NCBI GenBank assembly: GCA_050011315.1
Contig: JBEKJI010000001.1
Coordinates: 62,001 to 126,000, forward strand
Source of the DNA: Fen-549 sp050011315
GTDB taxonomy: Bacteria; Actinomycetota; Thermoleophilia; Gaiellales; Gaiellaceae
DNA length: 64,000 nt
Direction of reading: 5' to 3'
Positions within the stretch are counted from its first letter, which is position 1. Each line of letters starts with the position of its first letter. Of this stretch, positions 8,217 through 17,130 are shown piece after piece. The position numbers and the translations under genes are program-made. A model generated the notes under the pieces. It was not told the DNA's origin, made no database searches, and saw only the letters and a program-made list of their open reading frames with translations.

Positions 8217-9685
8217 ACGGTCTCGCGCTCCCCGAACTCATAGCGGACGATCGCGTTCTTGACGGCGCCCGCTTCGTCGAGGCGCTCGACCGGGCGGTCG
8301 TGCGGCGCCGCGTGCAGCAGCTCGGGATCCTCGGCCGCCTCGGCGGCGATCCGGCGCATCGCCTTCACGAACGTATCCAGGGTCTCGATCGACTCGGTCT
8401 CGGTCGGCTCGATCATCAGCGCCTCGGGCACGACCAGCGGGAAGTAGATCGTGGGTGGGTGGATGCCGTAGTCCATCAGCCGCTTGGCCACATCCAGCGC
8501 GCTGACTCCGTGCTCGCGCTTGAGCCCGGCGGCCGAGAGCACGAACTCGTGCATGCAGAGGCGGTCGTAGCGGAGCTCGTAGACGTCCCTCAGCCGGGCC
8601 AGGAGATAGTTGGCGTTGAGCACGGCCGCCTCGGACATCTCCTTCAGAGCGGGGCCGTAGACGCGAATGAAGGCGTACGCCTTGACGAAGACGCCGAAGG
8701 GGCCGAGGAAGCCGCGCACCCGGCCGATCGACTTCGGCCGCTCGTTGTCGAGCGCGAACGATCCGTCGTCTCGGCGCACGACCGCCGGGGTGGGCAGGAA
8801 CGGCTCCAGCGCCCGGCGTACCGCCACCGGGCCGGCGCCGGGGCCGCCGCCGCCGTGCGGCGTCGAGAAGGTCTTGTGCAGGTTGAAGTGGACGATGTCG
8901 AAGCCCATGTCGCCGGGACGTGAGATGCCGCAGACGGCGTTCAGATTGGCGCCGTCGTAGTAGAGCAACGCCCCGGCCTCGTGGAAGATGCGCGCCACCT
9001 CGACTATGCCCTCCTCGAACAGACCGAGCGTGGAGGGGTTCGTCAGCATCAGCGCCGCGGCGTCCGGGCCGACCACACGGCGCAGGTCGTCGAGATCGAG
9101 GTTGCCGCGCGCGTCGGTCTTGACGGGCTGCAGCTCGAAGCCGGCCATGGTGACGCTGGCCGGGTTGGTGCCGTGCGCCGTGTCGGGGACGACCACCTTA
9201 CGCCGCGTCTCGAGCTCGCCTTTGTCCTGGAAGTAGGCGCGCACCAGCATCAGCCCGGTCAGCTCGCCTTGCGAGCCGGCCGCGGGCTGGAGCGAGACGG
9301 CATCGAGCCCGGCGATCTCGGCCAGCGCCTCTTGAAGCAGGAAGCAGAGCTCGAGCGCGCCCTGCGCGTCCTCGGGAAGCTGGTGCGGGTGCAGGTCGGC
9401 AAAACCGGGCTGGGCTGCCAGGCGCTCGTTCAGGCGCGGGTTGTACTTCATCGTGCAGGAGCCGAGCGGGTAGAAGCCGGAGTCGACGCCGAAGTTGCGA
9501 TCGGCGAGCGCCGAGAAGTGCCGGGCGAGATCGGGCTCTGCCAGCTCGGGCAGGCGCGGCGCCTCGGCTCGCGCCAGTGCAGCCGGTACGTCAGTCTTCG
9601 GCAGCTCGTAGCGAGGCAGCGAGCAGGCGCAGCGACCGGGCTTGGACTTCTCGAAGATCAGGGGTTCCTCGCGCCACTCGCTCAT
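8213..9685 (-). CDS. gcvPB: Glycine dehydrogenase (decarboxylating) subunit 2
   Basis: The PLP-binding beta subunit of the split P-protein of the glycine cleavage system, which with GcvPA decarboxylates glycine and passes the aminomethyl group to lipoylated GcvH. At 490 residues it has the normal size. Visible family blocks are DSGFYPLGSCTMKYNP near residue 70, the PLP-lysine motif NLHKTFSTPHGGGGPG and the acidic IEPTETES near the end. The ATG at 9685 (MSEWREEPL) is chosen over an open upstream extension because the latter is low-complexity. The start codon is inside a perfect hairpin (see 9683-9746). It is the last gene of the gcv operon and is separated from gcvPA by an unusual 187-bp gap. 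Confidence 0.96.
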   Translation of the reverse strand: MSEWREEPLIFEKSKPGRCACSLPRYELPKTDVPAALARAEAPRLPELAEPDLARHFSALADRNFGVDSGFYPLGSCTMKYNPRLNERLAAQPGFADLHPHQLPEDAQGALELCFLLQEALAEIAGLDAVSLQPAAGSQGELTGLMLVRAYFQDKGELETRRKVVVPDTAHGTNPASVTMAGFELQPVKTDARGNLDLDDLRRVVGPDAAALMLTNPSTLGLFEEGIVEVARIFHEAGALLYYDGANLNAVCGISRPGDMGFDIVHFNLHKTFSTPHGGGGPGAGPVAVRRALEPFLPTPAVVRRDDGSFALDNERPKSIGRVRGFLGPFGVFVKAYAFIRVYGPALKEMSEAAVLNANYLLARLRDVYELRYDRLCMHEFVLSAAGLKREHGVSALDVAKRLMDYGIHPPTIYFPLVVPEALMIEPTETESIETLDTFVKAMRRIAAEAAEDPELLHAAPHDRPVERLDEAGAVKNAIVRYEFGERETV

Positions 9686-9746
9686 GGGCCGACCTTCGGC
9701 CCATGAGGGCGGGGAAGGGGCAAGGGGGAAACCGGGAGGTTTCCCC
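9683..9746 (-). promoter_or_regulatory. Two hairpins over and upstream of gcvPB start
   Basis: In the gcvPA-gcvPB gap, bases 9683-9705 form a perfect inverted repeat (CATGGGCCGA, 3-nt loop, TCGGCCCATG). On the transcript its 3' arm contains the gcvPB start codon. Just upstream, 9725-9746 is a second perfect inverted repeat (GGGGAAACC, GGGA loop, GGTTTCCCC). A GC-rich stem over the AUG would be expected to limit initiation unless opened, for example by a ribosome or a regulator. No canonical glycine-riboswitch signature was recognised. The function is inference. Confidence 0.5.
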
Positions 9747-9872
9747 AAACTCGATCCTCAGCCGACGCGGCGACATGTGCGGCGCGTGGGTTGAGGCGTA
9801 CGCCCAAGAAGAAGGGAGCACACGAGGGAAACATGGTTGCCCTCGTGGGAGCGAGCCGGAGGCGAGCGACGC

Positions 9873-11207
9873 TCATGCGAGCACCTCCCCCAGCACCTCG
9901 ACCAGCCGTTCGATATCGGCGGGCGAGCGCTTCTCGGTCAGCGCGACGAGCAGAACGTCCTCCATCCCCGCGTAGTCGCGCCCAAGCGGATAGCCGGGAT
10001 TGACGCCTTTCTTCTTCGCCGCGCGCACTACTTCTTCGGCCGGGCGATCAAGGCGGACGGCGAGCTCTTTGAAGCTCGGCGCCGCGAACGCGGGCGGCGG
10101 GCCGAGCTTGCTCTTCGCCAACTCGGCGAGTCCCATGCAGGTCTCCCCCACGTGGCGTAGGCCCTTGGGACCGAGCCAGGATAGGTAGACGAGCCCGGCC
10201 AGCGCGCAGAGCGACTGGTTGGTGGTGATGTTCGAGGTCGCCTTCTCGCGCCGGATGTGCTGCTCGCGCGTCTGGAAGGTGAGAACGAAGCCGCGGCGGC
10301 CGCGCCGGTCGGTAGTCTCGCCGGCGATACGGCCGGGCATACGCCTGATCAGCTCCTTCTTCGCCGCCAGGAAGCCGAAGTGCGGGCCTCCGAAGGAGAG
10401 GTGGTTGCCGGCGGCCTGGCCCTCGCCGACGGCTATCTGGCAGCCGTAGTTGCCGGGCGCCTCGAGCACGCCGAGCGAGAGCGGATCGACGTGCGCCACC
10501 GCCAGCGCACCCGCTTCAGCCGCCGCCGCGGCCAGATCCGGCGCCGGCTCCAGGCAACCGAAGAAGTTCGGCTGCTGGAAGATCGCCGCCGCCGCTTCCT
10601 CCGCCTCGGCCCGGAAGCGCCCGGGGTCGGTGACTCCTTCTGTGTGCGCCACCTCGACGACCTCGAGCCCGAAGCCGGGCGCATAGGTCTTGACGACCTG
10701 CCTGATCTGCGGATTGACCGCCTCGGCGATCACGATCTTCTTGCGTCCGGTCGCGTGCGCGGCCATGAAGCAGGCGTCGGCGGCGACCGTGGCGCCGTCG
10801 TAGCCGGAGGCGTTCGCCACCTCCATCCCGGTCAGCTCGCAGATCACGGTCTGGTACTCGAAGATCGCCTGCAGAACGCCCTGGCTCAGCTCGGGCTGGT
10901 AGGGCGTATAGGCGGTCAGAAACTCTGGGCGAGAGACGACCGCGTCGACGATCGCCGGCACGTAGTGGTCGTAGATGCCGGCGCCGAGGAATGAGAGCTC
11001 GCGCCCGGTATGGATGTTGCGCCCGGCCAGATCCGCCAGCTCGCGCTCCACCTCGAGCTCGGAGACGGCCGCAGGCAGCGCCAGTTCGCGTCGCAAGCGC
11101 GCCTGCTCGGGGATGTCGGCGAAGAGCCCCTCGATCGAGGTGACCCCGATCGCCTTCAGCATCGCCTCTCTGTCGGCTTCGGTTAGCGCCAGATAACCCG
11201 TTCCCAC
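9873..11207 (-). CDS. gcvPA: Glycine dehydrogenase (decarboxylating) subunit 1
   Basis: The alpha subunit of the two-part P-protein, 444 residues, full length. It starts MGTGYLALTEADREAML and shows conserved blocks such as FLGAGIYDHYVPAIV and YTPYQPELSQGVLQ. It lacks the PLP lysine, as expected, since that residue is on GcvPB. It starts 6 bp after the gcvH stop, inside the operon gcvT-gcvH-gcvPA-gcvPB. The split form is typical of Bacillota, thermophiles and some deep actinobacteria, whereas E. coli and many actinobacteria have a single fused GcvP. Confidence 0.96.
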   Translation of the reverse strand: MGTGYLALTEADREAMLKAIGVTSIEGLFADIPEQARLRRELALPAAVSELEVERELADLAGRNIHTGRELSFLGAGIYDHYVPAIVDAVVSRPEFLTAYTPYQPELSQGVLQAIFEYQTVICELTGMEVANASGYDGATVAADACFMAAHATGRKKIVIAEAVNPQIRQVVKTYAPGFGLEVVEVAHTEGVTDPGRFRAEAEEAAAAIFQQPNFFGCLEPAPDLAAAAAEAGALAVAHVDPLSLGVLEAPGNYGCQIAVGEGQAAGNHLSFGGPHFGFLAAKKELIRRMPGRIAGETTDRRGRRGFVLTFQTREQHIRREKATSNITTNQSLCALAGLVYLSWLGPKGLRHVGETCMGLAELAKSKLGPPPAFAAPSFKELAVRLDRPAEEVVRAAKKKGVNPGYPLGRDYAGMEDVLLVALTEKRSPADIERLVEVLGEVLA

Positions 11208-11213
11208 CCTGCG

Positions 11214-11609
11214 CTACTCCTCGGCCGCGAGCTGCTTGTAGGCCTCGGCGTCAAGGAGAGCTTCGGCCTCGCCCGGATCGGAGAGCTGCACACGAACGAG
11301 CCAGCCCTCGCCGTAGGGATCGGCGTTCACCGTCTCGGGCTCGACCTGCAATTTCTCGTTGACGGCAACGACCTTGCCCGAGAGCGGAGCGATCAGATCG
11401 GAGACCGCCTTGACCGATTCGACCTCGCCGTAGGAGCCGTCCTTGCTGACCGCCGCTCCTATTTGCGGCGGCTGGAAGAAGACGATCTCACCGAGCATGT
11501 CCTGCGCCTTCCAGGTGATCCCGAACACGGCCTCGCCGCCTTCGATCCGGACCCAGTCGTGCTCGCGGTGGTACTTCAGATCGGCCGGGTAGTTCTCTGC
11601 AGCAACCAC
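11214..11609 (-). CDS. gcvH: Glycine cleavage system H protein
   Basis: A 131-residue lipoyl carrier that shuttles the aminomethyl group between the P and T proteins. The lipoylation site is Lys67 in the motif ESVKAVSD, with the usual HDWVR start region near residue 17. It lies 15 bp downstream of gcvT and 6 bp upstream of gcvPA, so it is in the middle of the operon. The segment GITWKAQDMLGEIVFFQPP is slightly unlike the common GIT-Y-AQ form but aligned. The call is firm. Confidence 0.96.
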   Translation of the reverse strand: MVAAENYPADLKYHREHDWVRIEGGEAVFGITWKAQDMLGEIVFFQPPQIGAAVSKDGSYGEVESVKAVSDLIAPLSGKVVAVNEKLQVEPETVNADPYGEGWLVRVQLSDPGEAEALLDAEAYKQLAAEE

Positions 11610-11624
11610 GGCTCACCACTCTCC

Positions 11625-12689
11625 TTATCTGTCTGTGTATTTCCTTGAACTGGTGACGATCGGTTTCATCACGACCTTCGCCCAGAGCGGTCGCCCGCGC
11701 ACGTCGATCGTCAGCATTGACCACGGCTCGCTCTTCCTCGCCGGGACGTATCCCATGCCGATGCCCTTGTCGAGCATCGGTGAGTGCGTGCCCGAGGTTA
11801 CCTGGCCTTCGGGAACGATCGGCATGCCCTGGCGCGGAATCCCGGGCTCTTCCATCACGAAAGCGGCCAGGCGCATTGCGGGACCCTCGGCCTTGATCTC
11901 GCGCAGGCGCTCGACGCCGGTGAACTCCTTCTCGAGCACGCAGGCCCAGCCCAGCCCGGCCGAGATCGGGTCGGTCTCGGGCGTGATGTCCTGACCGTGC
12001 AGCGGCAGGCAAGCCTCGAGGCGAAGCGTGTCGCGCGCACCGAGACCGCAGGGCACGGCTCCAGCGGCGAGCACGGCGTCCCAGAGTTCGGTCGCCCGCT
12101 CGGCGGCGCAGATCAGCTCGCAGCCCGGCTCGCCCGTGTAGCCGGTTCGGGCGCAGATGCAGGGCACGCCGAAGAGCTCGATCTCGGCGAAGGTGAAGGA
12201 GGCGGCCGGCGCCAGGCCGAGACGCTCGAGCGCACGCGGACCTTGTACGGCAATCATCCCGCGCTCGTCGGAGAGGTCGTTCAGCTGGACACCCGCGAGC
12301 AGGCGCTCGCTCAGCCAGGCTACGTCGATCTCGCGGTTGGAGGCGTTCACGACCAGCAGGTAACTCGTCTCGCCGCGGCGGTAGACGATCAGATCGTCGA
12401 CGATGCCGCCCGACTCGTTCGTCAGCAGCGTGTACAGCGCGGTTCCGGGACGAGCGCGATCGAGGTCGTTCGAGAGCAGGCGCTGGAGCGCCTGATGCGT
12501 TTCGGGCCCGTCGATCTCGAGCACGCCCATGTGCGAGACGTCGAAGGCGCCGCTATCGGTGCGTACCGCTTTGTGCTCGGCGATCTGGCTCTCATAGAAG
12601 ACCGGCATCTCATGGCCGGCGAACGGAACCATGCGAGCTCCGAGAGCCAGGTGGCGATCATAGAGCGGCGTTCGCTTCAACTCCGGCAT
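11625..12689 (-). CDS. gcvT: Glycine cleavage system T protein (aminomethyltransferase)
   Basis: A 354-residue tetrahydrofolate-dependent enzyme releasing ammonia and 5,10-methylene-THF from aminomethyl-GcvH. Conserved features include the N-terminal block LALGARMVPFAGHEMP, the motif DVSHMG and RTGYTGEPGCEL in the middle. It is the first gene of the gcv operon. No confident promoter or glycine riboswitch was seen in the 74 bp before the repeat element that ends at 12763; a TAGCAT hexamer close to the start codon could serve as a -10 with a very short leader. Confidence 0.96.
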   Translation of the reverse strand: MPELKRTPLYDRHLALGARMVPFAGHEMPVFYESQIAEHKAVRTDSGAFDVSHMGVLEIDGPETHQALQRLLSNDLDRARPGTALYTLLTNESGGIVDDLIVYRRGETSYLLVVNASNREIDVAWLSERLLAGVQLNDLSDERGMIAVQGPRALERLGLAPAASFTFAEIELFGVPCICARTGYTGEPGCELICAAERATELWDAVLAAGAVPCGLGARDTLRLEACLPLHGQDITPETDPISAGLGWACVLEKEFTGVERLREIKAEGPAMRLAAFVMEEPGIPRQGMPIVPEGQVTSGTHSPMLDKGIGMGYVPARKSEPWSMLTIDVRGRPLWAKVVMKPIVTSSRKYTDR

Positions 12690-12762
12690 GCCCTGCCGAT
12701 GCTATCCGTCCTGGCGGCCGAGCCGCGTGATTGGGCTTGGCCAATCGGGGAGCTGAGAAGTT

Positions 12763-12812
12763 GGAGCCTATCCCGTTAGGGAGGTGTAGACCTAGCGGAA
12801 TAGGCTTTTTAG
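12763..12812. repeat. Repeat B, solo-terminus (mini) copy
   Basis: A 16-base arm at 12765-12780 and its near inverted complement at 12791-12806 (14 of 16 positions pair, the rest being wobble) are separated by a 10-nt loop. The arms equal the left and right ends of the roughly 167-bp repeat B, but the interior is missing, as in an internally deleted element. It is followed by TTTTTAG, so on the + strand it resembles an intrinsic terminator, though no + strand gene precedes it. It directly abuts repeat A copy 1. Confidence 0.75.
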
Positions 12813-12979
12813 AAGCTCGAACAAAACGAAGCACTCTGCCGCCTGGCCACGCTCGGCGGCACGATGCGTTGTCCTCGGTCGCACCCGTAGCCTCCGGCTA
12901 CGAGCGCTCCCTGCGTCCTAGCCTCGCACTCGCCGATCGCACTCAGTCGGCAGGTCGTCATTCTGTTAGAGCTTCTTAG
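12809..12979 (+). repeat. Repeat A copy 1 (inverted-terminal element)
   Basis: A non-coding element of about 168 bp, strongly similar over its length to copies at 33591, 36536 and 61704. The ends form an imperfect inverted repeat: AGAAGCTCGAACAAAACGA at 12811 against the complement of 12958-12976 (16 of 19 match). The interior holds the shared core (AAACGAAGCAC, a CGTAGCC-TCC-GGCTACG hairpin, CTAGCCTCGCACT). The right end supplies the ftsZ stop codon (TAA read at 12978-12976). No ORF within it is conserved between copies. Confidence 0.88.
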
Positions 12980-14046
12980 TCGTCGCGCAGGAACGAGGGG
13001 ATCTCGAGGACCTCCTCGGGCACGTCGAACGACTCCGCCGTGCTCTCGCGCTGGCGTTCGCCGCCCTTCCTGGCGGCGCGCCAGCGCCGATGCTCGCCGC
13101 CGGCTCCGAAGCCGGTCGCGATCACGGTCACACGCACGTCTCCGGCAAGCGACTCGTCGATGACGGCGCCGAAAATCACGTTCGCGTTCTGATCGGCGGC
13201 GCCTGTGACGAACTCCGCCGCCTCGTTGACCTCGAACAGGCCGATGTCCGAGCCGCCGGTGATGTTGATCAGGATGCCCGTCGCGCCCTCGATCGAGGCG
13301 TCGAGAAGCGGCGAGGAAACCGCCATTTGCGCGGCATCGGCGGCGCGGTTCGGCCCTGAGCCTTGGCCAATTCCCATCACCGCAGTGCCGGCGTCGCGCA
13401 TGATCGTGCGCACGTCGGCGAAATCGAGGTTGACCAGGCCCGGAACCGTGATCAGGTCGGTGATGCCCTGGACACCCTGGCGAAGGATGTCGTCGGCCAT
13501 GCGGAAGGCGTCGACCACGGTCGTTCGTTTCTCTACCACCTCGAGCAGGCGTTCGTTCTCGACCACGATCAGCGTGTCGACCCGGTCCCGGATCTCCTCG
13601 ACGCCGGTGATCGCCTGCTCGGCGCGTCTGCGCCCCTCGAAGGCGAACGGCTTCGTAACCACTCCAACCGTCAGCGCTCCCAGCTCGAGCGCGAGCTCAG
13701 CCACGATTGGAGCCGCACCCGTGCCGGTCCCGCCGCCCTCGCCGGCGGTGACGAAGATCATGTCGGCACCCTTGAGCGCCTCTTTTAACTCGTCGCGGCT
13801 CTCTTCAGCAGCCGCTTTGCCGAGTTCCGGGTTGGCTCCAGCACCGAGTCCGCGCGTTGCTTTGGCACCGATGTGGATCTTCACGTCGGCGTCGCACATC
13901 AGAAGCGCTTGCGCGTCGGTGTTCACCGCGACGAACTCGACGCCGACGATCCCCGCTTCCACCATCCGGTTGACCGCGTTCGAGCCACCGCCGCCAACGC
14001 CGACGACCTTGACCACTGCGAGATAGCTGCTCGATTGGTCTCTCAT
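12976..14046 (-). CDS. ftsZ: Cell division GTPase FtsZ
   Basis: The tubulin-like GTPase that forms the cytokinetic ring, 356 residues. The GTP signature GGGTGTG is at residues 104-110, with the usual N-terminal GVGGGGSNAVNRM and the T7-loop region NLDFADVRTIM. The C-terminal peptide ends EIPSFLRDD, the conserved tail that binds partner proteins. Its stop codon lies at the end of a repeat A element, so the tail meets the element directly. It is the last gene of the dcw cluster and has its own consensus promoter at 14106-14134. No ftsA or sepF is in the window. Confidence 0.98.
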   Translation of the reverse strand: MRDQSSSYLAVVKVVGVGGGGSNAVNRMVEAGIVGVEFVAVNTDAQALLMCDADVKIHIGAKATRGLGAGANPELGKAAAEESRDELKEALKGADMIFVTAGEGGGTGTGAAPIVAELALELGALTVGVVTKPFAFEGRRRAEQAITGVEEIRDRVDTLIVVENERLLEVVEKRTTVVDAFRMADDILRQGVQGITDLITVPGLVNLDFADVRTIMRDAGTAVMGIGQGSGPNRAADAAQMAVSSPLLDASIEGATGILINITGGSDIGLFEVNEAAEFVTGAADQNANVIFGAVIDESLAGDVRVTVIATGFGAGGEHRRWRAARKGGERQRESTAESFDVPEEVLEIPSFLRDD

Positions 14047-14105
14047 CTGGAAAAGCTCGGCTCAGAATAGGTTCAGGTTAGTGGCGGAGCCGCTCTGGAC
14101 AGGCA

Positions 14106-14134
14106 GCGTACGCGCCCTCTCTGCGGCTGTCAAT
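14106..14134 (-). promoter_or_regulatory. Sigma-70 type promoter of ftsZ
   Basis: On the minus strand, a perfect -35 TTGACA (14134-14129), a 17-nt spacer and a -10 TACGCT (14111-14106) lie in the 119-bp ftsQ-ftsZ gap. Transcription would begin near 14099 and give a leader of about 53 nt before the ftsZ ATG. An internal ftsZ promoter at the end of a dcw cluster is a common arrangement. The assignment is from sequence match only. Confidence 0.75.
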
Positions 14135-14165
14135 GCGGCATTCTGCCTTTAGTAAAGAGCTAACT

Positions 14166-14990
14166 CTAACTCTCTACCTTCGACTTTAGGGTCGTCCCGC
14201 TCACTGGCCGGCTCGGAACGCTGACATCGAGATAGGCGACCGATCCGGCGGGAGACGGACCGAGATCGGGCAGGATTTTCTCCACCACCGCCAGCTTCAG
14301 CGACGCCTGGGAGACATCCCCGAAGCGCAGCTCGATGCCCGAGCTGGTCACCAGCGTCAGGTTTCCGTTCGAAGCGATCACGTTCGTGAGTTGAAGCCCG
14401 CGCCCGGCACGCCCGAGCGAAGCGAGCAGCCCGATCGCAGTCCTCACCCCGGAATCGCTGATCGGCTCGCCCTGGGCGACCTCCGTTGAGGCGGGCACCC
14501 AGATGCGGGGGAAATCGGTGCTCCGTCCGAGCGGGAACGGACGCACCACCTTGTTGCTGGCCGCGATCAGCCACGCTTCCGAGCCCCGCCTGAGGATGGC
14601 AACAGGGAACTCCCGCCCGACGAAGACGCGCAAGGTATTTGGGAAGTCGCGGTCGATCCTCACCGTGCGCACTTCCGGGATTCCGAGAACCGCTCGCTCG
14701 ATCGCGGGTTTATCCAGTCCCACGAGACTGCGACCTCGAAACGGCCCGACAACCGCATCGATCTTCCTGGTCAGCGCTGGCGGCGCTCCCTCGACCTCAA
14801 TCGCTCTGACCGCGAAAAGCGAGCTCTCGCGCGCGAGAAAGTAGAGCCCTACCGCTATCCCAAGCGCGGCGAAGAGAAGCACGATCGTGCGTCCCGAAGG
14901 CACGAGGACTTGCAGCGTCGCGCGCTGTTTACGGCGACGTTTGAGCGGCACGACTGTGCGCGCCGTCCTTGCACGGGCTGTGGTGGCCAC
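14166..14990 (-). CDS. ftsQ: Cell division protein FtsQ (POTRA domain)
   Basis: A 274-residue bitopic divisome protein. It has a basic cytoplasmic N-terminus (KRRRKQR), one membrane helix at about residues 34-53, then a POTRA domain (about 60-128, with VEGAPPALTRKIDAV and VRIDRDFPNTLRVFV) and the FtsQ beta domain. FtsQ links the FtsL/DivIC pair to early divisome proteins. The position between murB and ftsZ is the standard dcw location. Sequence identity in this family is low, so the call rests on architecture plus position. Confidence 0.9.
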   Translation of the reverse strand: MATTARARTARTVVPLKRRRKQRATLQVLVPSGRTIVLLFAALGIAVGLYFLARESSLFAVRAIEVEGAPPALTRKIDAVVGPFRGRSLVGLDKPAIERAVLGIPEVRTVRIDRDFPNTLRVFVGREFPVAILRRGSEAWLIAASNKVVRPFPLGRSTDFPRIWVPASTEVAQGEPISDSGVRTAIGLLASLGRAGRGLQLTNVIASNGNLTLVTSSGIELRFGDVSQASLKLAVVEKILPDLGPSPAGSVAYLDVSVPSRPVSGTTLKSKVES

Positions 14991-15021
14991 GGCGCCTAGT
15001 TCGCGGCAGGTGAGAGCGCTC

Positions 15022-15903
15022 CTACTCCGGAGAGGCCAACGAGATTGGCCCCACCAGTCGCACCTCGAGCTCGAGCACCACCTCGAAGCGCTCGAAAACG
15101 CGGCGGCGAGCGAGATCCATCAGAGCGATCGCGTCGGCGGTTGTGGCGCCGCCTGTGTTCTCGATGAAGTTGGCGTGCTCGGGCGAGATCATGGCGCCGC
15201 CGACCTGCTCGCCCTTGAGCCCGCAGGCGTCGATCATGCGCCCGGCGCTGAGCTCGTGCTCGGGGTTCTTGAAGACGCTGCCGAAGGTGTTGATGCCGGC
15301 CGGCTGCGCGACCTTACGCTGCCCTTTCCTGTCGCGGATTCCTCGCTCGATCTCCTCCTGGGTGCTCGGGTGGAGCCTGAACTCGGCCCGCACGACGATC
15401 TGCCCGGGCTCTAGAGCGGAGCCGCGGTAGCGAAAATCGAGCTCGGCGGGCTCGAGCCAGCGCTGTCCCTCCGTATCTACGACCAGCGCCCGCGCCAGGA
15501 CAGCGCCGAAGTCGCTTCCCCAGGCGCCCGCGTTCATGCAGACGCCGCCACCGACGGTGCCCGGGATAGAGGCCGTGAACTCCAACCCGGAGAGCCCGGC
15601 CGCCCGCGCCACGTGCGCGATCAGTGCGTCGGCCGCCCCGCCTCCTGCGATCAGACTCTCACCCTCGACGCGAGCCGAGGCCAGCTCGCCCTCGAGCCGG
15701 AGCGCGAGTACTTCGGCGCCCTCGTCCGCGACGAGCAGGTTGGAACCGAAACCGAGCGGGAACACTGGTAGCTGGTGTTCCGCCGCCCAGGCAAGCGCCT
15801 GCGCCACATCTTCCTCGCTGCGCGTCCTTGCGAAGCCGCGCGCCGGGCCGCCGCAACCGAATGTAGTGAAGAGCCCGAGCGGGACTTGCTCCTCGATCTT
15901 CAC
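15022..15903 (-). CDS. murB: UDP-N-acetylenolpyruvoylglucosamine reductase
   Basis: An FAD enzyme that reduces UDP-GlcNAc-enolpyruvate to UDP-MurNAc, 293 residues. Visible blocks are TTFGCGGPA, the FAD-binding GFGSNLLV, SIPGTVGGGVCMNAGA and GSVFKNPE with the catalytic serine region. The GTG start at 15903 (VKIEEQV) overlaps the murC stop by four bases (GTGA); the frame is open 28 codons further up, but that extension is shadow of murC. Confidence 0.96.
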   Translation of the reverse strand: MKIEEQVPLGLFTTFGCGGPARGFARTRSEEDVAQALAWAAEHQLPVFPLGFGSNLLVADEGAEVLALRLEGELASARVEGESLIAGGGAADALIAHVARAAGLSGLEFTASIPGTVGGGVCMNAGAWGSDFGAVLARALVVDTEGQRWLEPAELDFRYRGSALEPGQIVVRAEFRLHPSTQEEIERGIRDRKGQRKVAQPAGINTFGSVFKNPEHELSAGRMIDACGLKGEQVGGAMISPEHANFIENTGGATTADAIALMDLARRRVFERFEVVLELEVRLVGPISLASPE

Positions 15904-17111
15904 GAGAGCGCCTCCAGGAGCATCGGGCCCGCCTTCTCCACGTCGCCGGCGCCGACGGTGAAGACCAGGTCGCCGGCTCTGACCCAACCCGCCAGGAAGC
16001 GGATTGCGTCCTCCAGAGTCGGCGTCCAGGCGAGCGGCATCCCCGGCCTGATCTCGGCCAGGGCATCGACGACCAGCTTGCCGCTGACTCCGGCGACCGG
16101 ATCCTCGCGGGCGGCGTAGATCTCGTTGACGCAGACCGCGTCGGCCGCCGCCAGAGCCGCGGCGAACTCGCGCGCCAGGTAACGCGTACGAGAGTAGAGA
16201 TGCGGCTGGAAGACAACGGCCAGACGCCCCTCCCCAGCCTCGACGCGCGCGGCGGAGAGTGTGGCCGCGACCTCTGCCGGATGGTGCCCGTAGTCGTCGA
16301 AGACGCGCACTCCGCGCGCCTCGCCACGCAACTCGAAGCGCCTGCCGGCGCCCCGGTACTCGACGATCGCCTTCTCGGCCTCCGCGCGGTCGATGCCCGC
16401 CAGCTCCAGGGCAGCCAAAGCGGCGGCGGCGTTATAGCGGTTGTGCTCGCCGGGCAGCGTCAGCGTCAGGTCGACCGGCTCCAGCTCCTCGCCGCGCACC
16501 ACCTTGGGCACCAAGGCGAGCCATTCTTCGAACAGCTGCTCGACCTCGGCCAGAGAGGCGTAGGTCGTGTGATGGTCGAGATCTACGTTGAGCAGCACGG
16601 CAATCTCCGGCCGCAGGGCCGCGACCGAGCGATCGGACTCGTCGCCCTCGACCACCAGCCAGCCCGAGCCGGCGCGGGCGTTTCCGCCCAGCTGGGCGAT
16701 CTCGCCGCCGACGATGAAGGCCGGATCGAGGCCGAGACGATCGAGGGTGAAGGCGATCATCCCGGTGGTCGTGGTCTTGCCGTGCGCCCCGGAGACGACG
16801 ATCGATTTTCGCAGCGAGACGAGCTCGGCGAGGAGGTCGGCACGTGGCCGTCCCTCGACCCGATTGACGAACGCGGTCGAAACGTAGCGCTCCCACCCGG
16901 CGCCGGGCTGAGTGGGCTCGGGCGCTATCTCGACGGCGATCCCGGCCGCGCGCACGTTCTCGAGATACGGCGTCTCCGTCTTGTCCCAGCCGGACACGTC
17001 CGCCCCCCACGCCTTCGCTATCACCGCGTAGGCGCTCATACCGGCGCCGCCGATCCCGGCCAGCCAGATCCGTCTGCCCTGTAGCGGAGCCTTTTTACGT
17101 GCTTCTGTCAT
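15900..17111 (-). CDS. murC: UDP-N-acetylmuramate--L-alanine ligase
   Basis: A 403-residue Mur ligase adding L-Ala to UDP-MurNAc. The N-terminal Rossmann motif GIGGAGMSAYA is at about residue 17, the ATP loop is GAHGKTTTTGM, and DDYGHHPAEV carries the ligase-domain metal/substrate residues. At 403 residues it is somewhat shorter than E. coli MurC (about 490). It lies 19 bp after murG and overlaps murB. Confidence 0.96.
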   Translation of the reverse strand: MTEARKKAPLQGRRIWLAGIGGAGMSAYAVIAKAWGADVSGWDKTETPYLENVRAAGIAVEIAPEPTQPGAGWERYVSTAFVNRVEGRPRADLLAELVSLRKSIVVSGAHGKTTTTGMIAFTLDRLGLDPAFIVGGEIAQLGGNARAGSGWLVVEGDESDRSVAALRPEIAVLLNVDLDHHTTYASLAEVEQLFEEWLALVPKVVRGEELEPVDLTLTLPGEHNRYNAAAALAALELAGIDRAEAEKAIVEYRGAGRRFELRGEARGVRVFDDYGHHPAEVAATLSAARVEAGEGRLAVVFQPHLYSRTRYLAREFAAALAAADAVCVNEIYAAREDPVAGVSGKLVVDALAEIRPGMPLAWTPTLEDAIRFLAGWVRAGDLVFTVGAGDVEKAGPMLLEALS

Positions 17112-17130
17112 TTCGCCGCCCTTGCCGAGG

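Noticed and set aside
12690..12810. Glycine riboswitch before gcvT
   Set aside because: I looked on the minus strand for the paired glycine aptamer core and saw none; the region is mostly the mini repeat B hairpin.
12763..12812. Simple intrinsic terminator on the + strand
   Set aside because: The hairpin plus T-run fits, but no + strand gene precedes it, and its arms equal repeat B ends, so it is better explained as a deleted repeat copy.
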